Assembly (NCBI GenBank): GCA_002490705.1
Contig: DKUO01000014.1
Coordinates: 56,216 to 120,215, forward strand
DNA: 64,000 bases
Direction of reading: 5' to 3'
From: Lachnospiraceae bacterium UBA7202
Lineage (GTDB): Bacteria > Bacillota > Clostridia > Lachnospirales > Lachnospiraceae
Each line of letters begins with the position of its first letter. The first letter of the stretch is position 1. Under the pieces are notes generated by a model. That model worked only from the letters and a program-made list of their open reading frames with translations, was not told the origin of the DNA and did not search any database. A program made the position numbers and the translations under genes. Below are positions 25,938 to 33,604 of the stretch, piece by piece.

Positions 25938-26252
25938 ATGATAACGATTGAACAGTTAAAAACGTTAAACAGGGCAGAAAATATAGCAATAACAGAACAT
26001 GCCAGAATTCGATTGTATGAACGGAATATTACTATTGATGATATTGTACATGGAATTGATACCGGTGAGATTATAAAACAATATCCGGACGATAAACCAT
26101 TAGCAATCTGTTTGATATTGGGGCTTTCTGTTAAAGCGGAAAATATTCATATAGTGGTAAGTTGCGATGCGGATTTTATATATTTAATAACCGGATATTT
26201 TCCCAATCCAGATATATGGGAGAGGGATTTGAAAACAAGAAAGGAGCACTAA
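25938..26252 (+). CDS. DUF4258 protein, probable toxin of a type II toxin-antitoxin pair
   Basis: A 104-residue protein with the DUF4258 pattern: ITEHARIRLYERNITIDDIVHGIDTGEIIKQYPDD, followed by CLILG, IHIVVSCD and ITGYFPNPDIWE. DUF4258 proteins resemble RelE/BrnT-like nucleases and are often encoded just before a YgiT-type zinc-finger protein, as here. The stop is 2 bp before the partner's start. The base composition is markedly more AT-rich than the neighbours, which suggests horizontal acquisition. Toxicity itself is inferred. Confidence 0.78.
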   Translation: MITIEQLKTLNRAENIAITEHARIRLYERNITIDDIVHGIDTGEIIKQYPDDKPLAICLILGLSVKAENIHIVVSCDADFIYLITGYFPNPDIWERDLKTRKEH

Positions 26253-26254
26253 GT

Positions 26255-26482
26255 ATGGTATGCATGAAATGTGGAGCTAAAGCCGAAAAGGGGTATACAA
26301 CAAATGTTACAGATTTGGGAAATTGTTTGTTGATTATACGGAATGTCCCTTGTTATAAATGTACGGAATGTAATGAAATTATTTACACAAGGGATGTAGT
26401 CAAGAGACTGGAGCAGATCATGGAACAGGCGAAACAATTTACACAGGAAATTTCTATTGTAAATTATAGCAGTGCTGCTTGA
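26255..26482 (+). CDS. YgiT-type zinc-finger antitoxin
   Basis: A 75-residue protein with two cysteine pairs (MVCMKCGAK and CYKCTECNE) framing VTDLGNCLLIIRNVP, the N-terminal zinc-finger layout of MqsA/YgiT antitoxins. It has no C-terminal helix-turn-helix; the short helical end is VVKRLEQIMEQAKQF. ATG 26255 is chosen over the longer frame because AAGGAG lies 8 bases upstream and the longer frame would overlap the toxin extensively. It should bind and inhibit the DUF4258 partner. Confidence 0.8.
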   Translation: MVCMKCGAKAEKGYTTNVTDLGNCLLIIRNVPCYKCTECNEIIYTRDVVKRLEQIMEQAKQFTQEISIVNYSSAA

Positions 26483-26528
26483 ATATGTTGCCCTCAGTGC
26501 AGAGTAAGTTGTTAAAAATCTAAAATAG

Positions 26529-26624
26529 ATGGCCATTGTCAACCGTTATGTGGTTGGTGTCAGCTATCCTGTAAAAAACTGCTTGCATTTATCAGCACAA
26601 TATGGTAAGTTATTACTGTTGTGA
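26529..26624 (+). pseudogene. Decayed remnant of the secreted protein gene's 3' region
   Basis: The 22 bases at 26550-26571 match 25580-25601 of the intact secreted-protein gene at 20 positions, in the same reading frame (both give VSYP). Bases just before (AACCG then TTATGTGG) also resemble the intact gene's ACCAACCG and TTACGTGG. The following short open stretch stops at 26622. This looks like a deleted, eroded second copy of the gene's 3' part beyond the toxin-antitoxin pair. The similarity is short, so chance cannot be excluded. Confidence 0.45.
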
Positions 26625-26680
26625 AGAAGGATGGTCCTCTGCTACAGACGTACTAAGAACATCCGGAGCATATCAGGAGG
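26625..26680 (+). ncRNA. Candidate L19 leader RNA upstream of rplS
   Basis: GGATG (26629-26633) pairs with CATCC (26660-26664) around an inner TCTG/CAGA hairpin, ending a few bases before the AGGAGG of rplS. Structured rplS leaders are known in Firmicutes (the L19 leader family), and position and shape fit. I am relying on memory of the family, not on an alignment. A weak TTGCAT/TAAGTT pair with 17-bp spacing near 26584 could be its promoter. Confidence 0.45.
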
Positions 26681-26686
26681 AGAACG

Positions 26687-27034
26687 ATGAACGATATTAT
26701 CAGAGAGATTGAAGCGGAACAGTTAAAAGAAAATGTGGATGATTTTAACGTAGGTGATACCGTTAAGGTGTACGGTAAGATCAAAGAGGGAAACCGCGAG
26801 AGAATTCAGGTGTTTGAAGGCACCGTTTTGAAGATTCAGGGCGGCGGCAACAGAACGACCTTTACCGTTCGTAAGATTTCAAACGGCGTAGGCGTTGAAA
26901 AGACATGGCCCATGCATTCTCCTAATGTGGAGAGAGTCGAGGTTGTAAGACGCGGTAAGGTGAGACGTGCGAAACTGAATTACCTGAGAGACCGTGTCGG
27001 CAAGAAGGCAAAGGTAAAAGAGTTAGTAAAATAA
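26687..27034 (+). CDS. rplS: 50S ribosomal protein L19
   Basis: A 115-residue basic protein with the L19 blocks [29 protein letters not shown] and [54 protein letters not shown]. It sits at the 30S-50S interface. It should follow trmD directly but here follows accessory DNA, and it has its own structured leader. Confidence 0.98.
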   Translation: MNDIIREIEAEQLKENVDDFNVGDTVKVYGKIKEGNRERIQVFEGTVLKIQGGGNRTTFTVRKISNGVGVEKTWPMHSPNVERVEVVRRGKVRRAKLNYLRDRVGKKAKVKELVK

Positions 27035-27049
27035 GGAAGAAACATAAGG

Positions 27050-27084
27050 CAGATACCTCAAAATACAGGGGTATCTGTTTTTTT
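27050..27084 (+). terminator. Terminator after rplS
   Basis: CAGATACC and GGTATCTG form a perfect 8-bp stem with a 12-base loop, followed by seven T residues. Confidence 0.85.
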
Positions 27085-27095
27085 GTATCAGAAAT

Positions 27096-27124
27096 TTGCT
27101 TTTGCCGGTCGATATTGGTATAAT
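27096..27124 (+). promoter_or_regulatory. Promoter of the lepB-rbgA-lepB-rnhB operon
   Basis: TTGCTT, 17 bp and a perfect TATAAT directly after the rplS terminator. The resulting leader would be about 145 nt long. Confidence 0.65.
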
Positions 27125-27191
27125 GTAATGGCTGCAAAGGAAAAGGAAGCGGCGGCGAAGCCGACATTTACTTTTCCTGTGGCATTAACGA

Positions 27192-27239
27192 GCAAACGTC
27201 CGATGGAATCGGACAGGGAGCGCGAAAGCGCGTGTTTGC
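27192..27239 (+). other. Structured leader element (possible three-way junction)
   Basis: GCAAAC (27192-27197) pairs with GTTTGC (27234-27239). Inside lie two hairpins: GTCCGAT-GGA-ATCGGAC (27198-27214, 7 bp) and GCGC-GAAA-GCGC (27220-27231), the latter closed by a GNRA tetraloop. The element lies in the leader, ending 37 bp before the first signal peptidase start. No known riboswitch family is recognised. Confidence 0.5.
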
Positions 27240-27276
27240 GAGTGCAGATGGACATTGCGCAAAAGAGGAAGAAACC

Positions 27277-27861
27277 ATGGCCAGGAGAAAAGGACTTACT
27301 TTCTATCAGAAAAAGAAAAGGCTTAATCCGAGGATGCTGAAGGACATTATGGAGCTGCTTGTGGGTGGCGCCGTCGCTGTCTTTCTGGCGTTTGTCCTTG
27401 TGTTTTCGGTGGGGATGCGGACCAGTGTGATCGGGGACTCCATGGAACCGGCGCTGCACAACGGACAGGAGATTTTGATGAACCGCATTCTCTACAGGAT
27501 ATCTACACCCAGACGCGGGGACGTTGTTGTCTTTTTGCCAAACGGCAACCAGAATACGCATTTTTATGTGAAGCGGGTGGTGGGACTGCCCGGTGAGACG
27601 GTACAGATTCGGGAAGGCAGCGTGTACATAGATGGGGTGCTTCTGGAGGAGAATGAGCTTTTTGACAAGATTGCGGACCCGGGTATTGCGCAGAACGAAC
27701 TGCTTCTGGAGGGAGACGAGTTTTTTGTTTTGGGAGATAACAGAAACAGCAGCGAAGACAGCCGGTCGGGCAATATCGGCGCGGTGAAGAAGGACGATAT
27801 TGTCGGCAAAGCATGGTTTCATATGGCGGCTCAGGGCGATTCTATGGGCATGATTGAATAA
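27277..27861 (+). CDS. lepB: Signal peptidase I (first copy)
   Basis: A 194-residue type I signal peptidase that removes signal peptides from exported proteins at the membrane. A basic N-terminus and one membrane span (about 26-46) precede the catalytic domain. The serine nucleophile is S55 in GDSMEPAL, and the lysine base is K99 in FYVKRVVGLPGE; FVLGDNRNSSEDSR is the conserved box E. ATG 27277 follows GAGGAAG; the longer frame would run through the structured leader. It starts an operon with rbgA, a second lepB, rnhB and others. Confidence 0.95.
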   Translation: MARRKGLTFYQKKKRLNPRMLKDIMELLVGGAVAVFLAFVLVFSVGMRTSVIGDSMEPALHNGQEILMNRILYRISTPRRGDVVVFLPNGNQNTHFYVKRVVGLPGETVQIREGSVYIDGVLLEENELFDKIADPGIAQNELLLEGDEFFVLGDNRNSSEDSRSGNIGAVKKDDIVGKAWFHMAAQGDSMGMIE

Positions 27862-27873
27862 AGAGGAAAAAGA

Positions 27874-28746
27874 ATGAATTATCAGTGGTATCCGGGGCAT
27901 ATGACGAAGGCGAAGCGCATGATGCAGGAGAACATCAGCCTCATAGATCTGGTGATTGAGCTGGTGGACGCCAGAGTGCCGCTTTCCAGCAAAAATCCGG
28001 ATATAGATGAATTGGGAAAGAACAAATCCCGGCTGATTCTCCTGAATAAATCGGATCTGGCTGATCCCGAGGAAAACAAACGCTGGATAGCGTACTTTAA
28101 GGAGCGCGGTTTTCACGTTTTGGAAATCAATGCAAAGACCGGGCAGGGACTGCGGGCCATTCAGCCAAAGGTGCAGGAGGCCTGTAAAGAAAAGATAGAG
28201 AGGGACAGGAAGCGGGGAATCAAGAACCGGCCTGTCAGGGCGATTGTTGTGGGGATTCCCAATGTGGGAAAGTCTACTTTCATCAATTCTTTTGCGGGAA
28301 AGGCCTGCGCGAAGACAGGAAATAAGCCGGGTGTGACCAAGGGAAAGCAGTGGATCAGACTGAACCGGGAACTGGAGCTTTTGGATACGCCGGGGATTTT
28401 GTGGCCCAAGTTTGAGAGCGAGGAAGTGGGGAAAAAGCTCGCCATGATCGGATCCATGAACGATGAAATTTTACAGATGACGGAGCTTGCGTCGGAATTG
28501 TCAGCTTATCTGATGGCATATTACAGGAAACCATTATTTGCCAGATATCAGATCAGCAAAGAAGAGAAGCTTACGCCGATGCAGATACTCGATTTGATCT
28601 GCGAAAACCGCAAGTGCTATAAAAAGGGACAGGAGCCGGATTATGAGAAAGCGGCGGCCCTTCTTGTGGATGATTTCAGAAACGGCAGAATAGGCAGAAT
28701 TACATTGGAGACGTGTGAACAACAGCAGGAGGAAGAACAGAAGTGA
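27874..28746 (+). CDS. rbgA: Ribosome biogenesis GTPase RbgA (YlqF)
   Basis: A 290-residue circularly permuted GTPase required for late 50S assembly. The motif order is permuted: NKSDL (G4) near residue 58, then GIPNVGKST (G1) near 126 and LDTPGILWP (G3) near 170. A C-terminal helical RNA-binding region follows. It sits between two signal peptidase genes and upstream of rnhB, as in Bacillus (ylqF-rnhB). Its TGA overlaps the GTG start of the next gene by 4 bp. Confidence 0.96.
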   Translation: MNYQWYPGHMTKAKRMMQENISLIDLVIELVDARVPLSSKNPDIDELGKNKSRLILLNKSDLADPEENKRWIAYFKERGFHVLEINAKTGQGLRAIQPKVQEACKEKIERDRKRGIKNRPVRAIVVGIPNVGKSTFINSFAGKACAKTGNKPGVTKGKQWIRLNRELELLDTPGILWPKFESEEVGKKLAMIGSMNDEILQMTELASELSAYLMAYYRKPLFARYQISKEEKLTPMQILDLICENRKCYKKGQEPDYEKAAALLVDDFRNGRIGRITLETCEQQQEEEQK

Positions 28747-29282
28747 AGAAAGTATTGCGTGAGATTTTGAATACCAGCCTGTATCTGCTGGGCGTTTTGT
28801 GTCTGGTATATCTGGTGATTCATTTTGTGGGACAGCGGACGCAGGTGCAGGGGAGTTCCATGGAGCCTACGCTCAGCACGGAAGACAACCTGATTGTGGA
28901 TAAAATCAGTTACCGTTTCCATGACCCTGAGCGGTATGATATTATTGTTTTCCCTTTTCTGGGAGAGGAGGAAACCTTTTATATCAAAAGGATCATAGGC
29001 CTGCCGGGAGAGACGGTACAGATTGACGAGGAAGGCAAAATTTATGTGGATGGAGAAGTGATTGACGATTTTTACGGCAAAGAGGTCATTCAGGATCCCG
29101 GAAGGGCATACGAGCCGATCAAGCTGGGAAAAGATGAATATTTTGTTCTGGGGGACAACAGAAACAATAGTACCGACAGCAGAGAACCCTCTGTGGGAAA
29201 TATTAAGAGGGGAAACATTATAGGGAAAGCGTGGCTTCGGATATGGCCTTTGGATAAATTCGGGTTTATCAAGCACCGCTGA
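28743..29282 (+). CDS. lepB: Signal peptidase I (second copy)
   Basis: A 179-residue type I signal peptidase starting with GTG within the rbgA stop (GTGA overlap). One membrane span lies at about 10-30. The nucleophile is S39 in GSSMEPTL and the base K82 in FYIKRIIGLPGE; FVLGDNRNNSTDSRE follows. It differs enough from the first copy, especially in the loop between the two conserved boxes and in the N-terminus, to be an old paralogue rather than a recent duplicate. Possibly the two have different substrate preferences. Confidence 0.95.
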   Translation: MKKVLREILNTSLYLLGVLCLVYLVIHFVGQRTQVQGSSMEPTLSTEDNLIVDKISYRFHDPERYDIIVFPFLGEEETFYIKRIIGLPGETVQIDEEGKIYVDGEVIDDFYGKEVIQDPGRAYEPIKLGKDEYFVLGDNRNNSTDSREPSVGNIKRGNIIGKAWLRIWPLDKFGFIKHR

Positions 29283-29338
29283 TCAGAGGCAGGCGGGTGA
29301 CGGCTCGCGCTCGCGGATAGAAAAACGGGGAAAATAGA

Positions 29339-30109
29339 ATGGCGGAAAAAATCGGAGCAATCAGGGAAAAATTACAGGCGGCAGCTATGGAAGAGCTGCC
29401 TGCTTTGTTTTCGGAGTACGAAACCGACGAGAGGGCGGGTGTGCAGACGGAAATTGACAGGGCAAAAAAACGGATTGCGGCCTATGAAAAGGAAGTAAAA
29501 CGGACATGGGAGTTACAGCGGTATGAGAGAGAGTATGCCGCCTATGCGCATATCTGCGGCATTGACGAGGTGGGAAGAGGACCGCTTGCCGGTCCTGTGG
29601 TGGCAGGCGCGGTTATTTTACCGAAAGATTGTAATATATTATATATCAATGATTCCAAGAAACTCTCCGAAAAAAAGAGAGAGGAACTCTATGAGATTAT
29701 CATGGAGAAAGCGGTGGCGGTGGGGCTGGGCTACAGCACGCCGGAGCGGATTGATGAGATTAATATCCTGCAGGCAACCTATGAGGCTATGCGTGAGGCC
29801 ATCGGGAAGCTTTCGGTCAGACCGGATATTTTGCTCAATGATGCGGTGACGATACCGAAGGTGGAGATTCGGCAGGTTCCCATTATCAAGGGAGACGCGA
29901 AGAGTATTTCCATTGGGGCGGCAAGCATTGTGGCAAAGGTGACGAGGGACCGGTTGATGGTACAGTACGATGAAGTGTATCCGATGTACGGCTTTGCCTC
30001 TAACAAGGGATACGGCGCGAGGGCGCATATCGAGGCGCTGGAACAGTACGGGCCCTGTCCGATTCACAGGAAATCTTTTATCACACATTTTTGCGAGGTG
30101 CAGACTTGA
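29339..30109 (+). CDS. rnhB: Ribonuclease HII
   Basis: A 256-residue enzyme that removes ribonucleotides embedded in DNA. An N-terminal helical extension (about 70 residues, typical of Gram-positive RnhB) precedes the catalytic domain with HICGIDEVGRGPLAGPVVAGAVIL, where the acidic DE pair binds metal, and later NDSKKLSEKKREEL and KSISIGAASIVAKVTRDR. Its stop overlaps the likely TTG start of the next gene by 4 bp. Confidence 0.96.
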   Translation: MAEKIGAIREKLQAAAMEELPALFSEYETDERAGVQTEIDRAKKRIAAYEKEVKRTWELQRYEREYAAYAHICGIDEVGRGPLAGPVVAGAVILPKDCNILYINDSKKLSEKKREELYEIIMEKAVAVGLGYSTPERIDEINILQATYEAMREAIGKLSVRPDILLNDAVTIPKVEIRQVPIIKGDAKSISIGAASIVAKVTRDRLMVQYDEVYPMYGFASNKGYGARAHIEALEQYGPCPIHRKSFITHFCEVQT

Positions 30110-31899
30110 ATCTGGGAAGCATATTTAAAAAAGAGAATCAGAGTGTAAGGACGGGCGATGCGGTAAAGGTGCCGGACTCCGGCAATAAGGGAGAACGGCT
30201 CATGCGCCTGCAGAATGAGATTCGAAATCTAAAGCCGGGCCAGACAATACAGGGAACGGTGGTGAGCAGGAGCGGCAATTCGGTACAGATCGAATTGGCG
30301 CAGGATTTTGCCATCAGCGCCAAGATTGACAAGAGCGTGAGTCTGGCGCTGGGACAGATGATGAGTTTTGAGGTGAAGTCCAACAGCAGTTCGTTTATGT
30401 CGCTGGCGCCTCTCTATACCAATACAGCGAACACGGCTACTATTCTGCGTGCATTGGCGGCGGCCGGACTGCCGGAGACAAGCGCGAATATGGAAATGGT
30501 TGCAAAAATGATGGAGGAGGGTATGCCCATTGACAAGGATTCCATCCTGAATATGAGCAGAATGCTTCTGGATTTTCCGGGGCAAAATCCCACTTCTATC
30601 ATACAGATGACGCGGCTGGAGCTGCCTGTGACATTGGAGAACATCGAACAGTTTGAGCATTATCAGAATGCGAGCCACCAGATTCTCGGAAGCGCGGAGA
30701 CTATTATGGAGGAATTGCCGCAGACCTTTACGGCTCTTGTCAGAGAAGGGCAGGGCGAGCGGGCGCTGGCTTTTTACAGTGCAGTGATAGAGATCTTTAC
30801 GGACAGTGGTGTAGAGGATGGAACTGTCACCTTACAGCCGGGCAAAGAAGGCGCATCGCAGACGGGTGAGTCTGCGCAGACAGCGGCACAGCCGGATTCC
30901 CTATCGCAGACGGCGGGAAACGCTGAAAACGCGGCAGCCGGAGAGGCGGCACAGCTTGCGGACGCACTGCTCGGTGATCTGCCGGAAGGAAAAGCCGCAG
31001 AGGGGCCGCTTGCGGGCACAGCCGCAGAGACGGGAGCTTTGGAAAAGGAGCCACAGGGAACAGAGCGTGAACTTGTTCTCTCGCAGGGACAGTGGGAACG
31101 GCTCGGAGACGCCCTCAAAGACCTTGGCGTGGACGAACAGACGGCGGCTCAGGTGAAGAGCGGAGAGCTGCCCGCAAAAGAGGTATTACAGCTGATCCGG
31201 CATCTCCTGAGCGGAGCCCAGAGAAAGGAAGCGGCCGATCCGGCTTTACAGAGGCTTCTTGGCGGAAATGAGTTTAAGGAGCTGTTAAAGGAGCAGATCA
31301 GCCGGCAGTGGATGATCGAGCCGAGGGATGTGGCGGACAAGAAGCAGGTGGAACAGCTCTACGAGAGAATCCGGGAGCAGACGGCGAGGCTGACTCAGGC
31401 GCTTGAGAACGCGGGAAAGGGCGATGCGCCGGTGGCAAGAAGCGTGCAGAATTTACAGAGTAACGTGGATTTTATGAATCAGATGAACCATTTGTATACC
31501 TATGTGCAGCTGCCCTTAAAGATGCTCGGCAACAATGCCCATGGCGATCTCTATGTCTACACGAATAAAAAAAATCTGGCGGCGAAGGACGGCCAGGTGA
31601 GCGCGCTTTTACATCTGGATATGGAGCATCTGGGGCCGCTTGATGTCTATGTGACGATGAAGGACAAACAGGTCTCCACAAACTTTACGGTGATGGACGA
31701 CAGCGTTTTGGATTTGATCGGGGAAAATATAGAAATATTGAATAAGCGGCTGGAGAGCAGAGGGTATTCGCTGAAGGCGCAGATGCATGTGAAGGAGGAC
31801 GCCGGAGAGGAAGAGGAGTCTACGATCATGCAGACGCTTCTGCACCAGCAGAAAAATATTTCGGTACTCAGCAGGACTTCCTTCGATATGCGGGCCTAG
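30106..31899 (+). CDS. ylqG: FliK-like (YlqG-type) protein
   Basis: A protein of about 597 residues. The N-terminal part contains a small beta domain (GQTIQGTVVSRSGNSVQIELAQDFAISAKI); the middle is low-complexity, rich in Ala, Gly, Glu and Gln (about 245-335). The C-terminal 150 residues (YVQLPLKMLGNNAHGDLYVY, HLDMEHLGPLDVYVTMKDKQVSTNFTV) resemble the Flg_hook domain of flagellar hook-length control proteins. Its position after rnhB and before an FlhB-like gene equals Bacillus ylqG-ylqH. The start TTG 30106 is chosen for GAGGTG five bases upstream and the 4-bp overlap with rnhB. Role unknown; no flagellar genes are near. Confidence 0.75.
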   Translation: MNLGSIFKKENQSVRTGDAVKVPDSGNKGERLMRLQNEIRNLKPGQTIQGTVVSRSGNSVQIELAQDFAISAKIDKSVSLALGQMMSFEVKSNSSSFMSLAPLYTNTANTATILRALAAAGLPETSANMEMVAKMMEEGMPIDKDSILNMSRMLLDFPGQNPTSIIQMTRLELPVTLENIEQFEHYQNASHQILGSAETIMEELPQTFTALVREGQGERALAFYSAVIEIFTDSGVEDGTVTLQPGKEGASQTGESAQTAAQPDSLSQTAGNAENAAAGEAAQLADALLGDLPEGKAAEGPLAGTAAETGALEKEPQGTERELVLSQGQWERLGDALKDLGVDEQTAAQVKSGELPAKEVLQLIRHLLSGAQRKEAADPALQRLLGGNEFKELLKEQISRQWMIEPRDVADKKQVEQLYERIREQTARLTQALENAGKGDAPVARSVQNLQSNVDFMNQMNHLYTYVQLPLKMLGNNAHGDLYVYTNKKNLAAKDGQVSALLHLDMEHLGPLDVYVTMKDKQVSTNFTVMDDSVLDLIGENIEILNKRLESRGYSLKAQMHVKEDAGEEEESTIMQTLLHQQKNISVLSRTSFDMRA

Positions 31900-31915
31900 C
31901 GTGGAGGGAATGTGA

Positions 31916-32212
31916 ATGGAGAAGAAACAGGAAAAGGAAAAAGTAAAACAGGCGATCGCGCTGGAGTATGATCCCGAAGACGAGGCGCCCCGTGTCATTG
32001 CCTCGGGCAGAGGTGCATTGGCGGAGCGCATCATTGAGAGGGCGAAGGAGGCGGATGTGCCGATCCACCGGGATGATAAGCTGGCGGATACTTTATCCCG
32101 GCTGGAGATCGGGGATATGATTCCGCCTGAGTTATATGAGGTGGTGGCGGAGATCCTGATCTTTGTAGACTCCATGGATAAGGTAAAAGCCAAGATGGCG
32201 AAGGGTACGTGA
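31916..32212 (+). CDS. ylqH: FlhB-like C-terminal domain protein (YlqH/FlhX type)
   Basis: A 98-residue soluble protein that matches the cytoplasmic switch domain of FlhB/YscU export proteins: AIALEYDPEDEAPRVIASGRGALAERIIERAKEADVPIHRD and LADTLSRLEIGDMIPPELYEVVAEILIFV. The self-cleaving NPTH loop of true FlhB is absent (YDPEDEAPRV takes its place), and there are no membrane spans. Orphan proteins of this kind are conserved next to ylqG. A link to FliK-like YlqG is likely by analogy with FliK-FlhB. Confidence 0.88.
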   Translation: MEKKQEKEKVKQAIALEYDPEDEAPRVIASGRGALAERIIERAKEADVPIHRDDKLADTLSRLEIGDMIPPELYEVVAEILIFVDSMDKVKAKMAKGT

Positions 32213-32214
32213 GG

Positions 32215-32568
32215 ATGAATACGAGAGCAACAGGGGCACAGAAGGAAGAACAGGTCTGTGCCTATTTACTTTCTAAGGGCGTGAAAATTACAGAGCGCAA
32301 TTTCAGAAACAGACAGGGAGAGATTGATATTGTGGGCTATGACGGGCCTTATCTTGTTTTTTTCGAGGTGAAGTACCGTTCCGGTAAAAGCAGGGGCAGT
32401 GCGGCGGAGGCTGTGGGAATCGCCAAGCAGAAGAAAATCTGCCGGGTGGCGGATTACTATCGGTATCTTCATCACTGTGCGGAGGATACGCCGGTCCGTT
32501 TCGATGTGGTGGCGGTGGATGGAGACGCCCTGCGGTGGATGAAAAATGCGTTCGCATATGTGCGATAG
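32215..32568 (+). CDS. yraN: YraN family (UPF0102) endonuclease-like protein
   Basis: A protein of about 117 residues with the restriction-endonuclease-like fold. The pattern FRNRQGEIDIVGYDGPYLVFFEVKYRSGKS holds E, D and ExK catalytic-type residues. The ATG at 32215 has AAGGG nine bases upstream; the GTG at 32209, overlapping the previous stop, would add two residues and is possible. YraN follows rnhB and ylqH in many Firmicutes; its cellular substrate is not established. Confidence 0.92.
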   Translation: MNTRATGAQKEEQVCAYLLSKGVKITERNFRNRQGEIDIVGYDGPYLVFFEVKYRSGKSRGSAAEAVGIAKQKKICRVADYYRYLHHCAEDTPVRFDVVAVDGDALRWMKNAFAYVR

Positions 32569-32629
32569 CAATGAGCAGGCAAAGGTTTTTCGAGTGGCAC
32601 TGTGAATAAAGCAAGAAAGGAATCATGAT

Positions 32630-33484
32630 ATGGATTGGTACAGACATGAGAGCGGCAGACAGATGCGTGTGAATCAGAAAGGGGAGATGGTTTACCTTAC
32701 GTTTCCTCTGCTGGAAGAAACAGGGATGGTCAACCACCTGTTTACCACCAGAATGGGCGGTGTGAGCGAGGGGATTTACCGTTCCATGAATTTAAGCTAC
32801 ACCAGAGGGGACAGTAAGGAAGCAGTGGATGAAAACTTCCGGCGCGTTGCGGCGGCGCTTCGCTGCAGCGTGGAGGATATCATCTGCTCTGACCAGACAC
32901 ACACCACCAATCTGCGTGTGACAGGCCGGGCGGACGGCGGCAAGGGTATTATCAGGGAGAAGGATTACAGCGACGTGGACGGTCTTTTGACAGATGAGCC
33001 GGGCGTGTATCTGGTAACTTTTTTCGCGGACTGTGTGCCCTTGTATTTTGTAGATACAAAGAGAAAGGCGATCGCATTGGCCCATTCCGGCTGGCGGGGA
33101 ACGGTGGCCCGGATGGGGCGCTGCGTGGTGGAGAAGATGAGGGAGGTTTACGGCACAAATCCGGCTGATCTCGTGGCGGCAGTGGGACCTTCCATCTGTC
33201 AGGAATGCTATGAAGTCAGCGAGGATGTGGCGGATGCCTTTGCTGCTGAATTTCGAAAGCAGGGACAGGAACAGAAAATTCTGCGCGCAAAAGGCGGCGG
33301 AAAGTACCAGCTTGACCTTTGGCGGGCAAACGAGATTGTGCTCATGGAGGCGGGGGTTCCCGGGGAACGGATTCAGGTGACGGATATTTGTACCTGCCAT
33401 AACGATGCCTATCTTTTTTCCCACCGTGCAAGCAAAGGGCGGCGCGGTAATCTGGGCGCTTTTCTGGGACTTAAGGGAAATTAA
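32630..33484 (+). CDS. pgeF: PgeF/YfiH family protein (peptidoglycan editing factor, multicopper-oxidase-like fold)
   Basis: A 284-residue protein with the zinc/copper-site residues of the family: FADCVPLYFVDTKRKAIALAHSGWRGTV and VAAVGPSICQECYEV (conserved Cys and His), plus an early TTRMGGVSEGIYRSMNLS. YfiH proteins are reported both to edit peptidoglycan precursors and to act on purine nucleosides. It lies 61 bp downstream of yraN and ends the operon; no terminator is visible before the following two-component promoter. Confidence 0.92.
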   Translation: MDWYRHESGRQMRVNQKGEMVYLTFPLLEETGMVNHLFTTRMGGVSEGIYRSMNLSYTRGDSKEAVDENFRRVAAALRCSVEDIICSDQTHTTNLRVTGRADGGKGIIREKDYSDVDGLLTDEPGVYLVTFFADCVPLYFVDTKRKAIALAHSGWRGTVARMGRCVVEKMREVYGTNPADLVAAVGPSICQECYEVSEDVADAFAAEFRKQGQEQKILRAKGGGKYQLDLWRANEIVLMEAGVPGERIQVTDICTCHNDAYLFSHRASKGRRGNLGAFLGLKGN

Positions 33485-33525
33485 GAGAAACTTAAAGAAA
33501 TTCCCATCTATTCCTTTATCATTTG

Positions 33526-33551
33526 GTGTTTTACTATTTATAGTAAAACAC
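33526..33551. promoter_or_regulatory. Perfect palindrome in the two-component system promoter
   Basis: GTGTTTTACTAT and ATAGTAAAACAC are separated by two T residues: a 12-bp perfect inverted repeat 53 bp upstream of the response regulator. A TTTATC/TATAGT pair with an 18-bp spacer (33515-33544) would put the -10 box inside its right arm. This is a likely operator, perhaps for autoregulation. No U-run follows, so it is not a terminator. Confidence 0.6.
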
Positions 33552-33604
33552 GGTTTAACTAGGTAACATGAAATACCGAATCGGTTTACGAAGGGGAGGA
33601 AGCC

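Noticed and set aside
27128..27340. Open frame starting at 27128, between rplS and lepB
   Set aside because: It runs through the structured leader and into the first signal peptidase in another frame, has no ribosome binding site and no family-like features.
31054..31110. Overlapping reverse-strand frames in the low-complexity region of the FliK-like gene
   Set aside because: Long antisense frames here come from the biased base composition of the Ala/Glu/Gln-rich region; none has a start site or motif.
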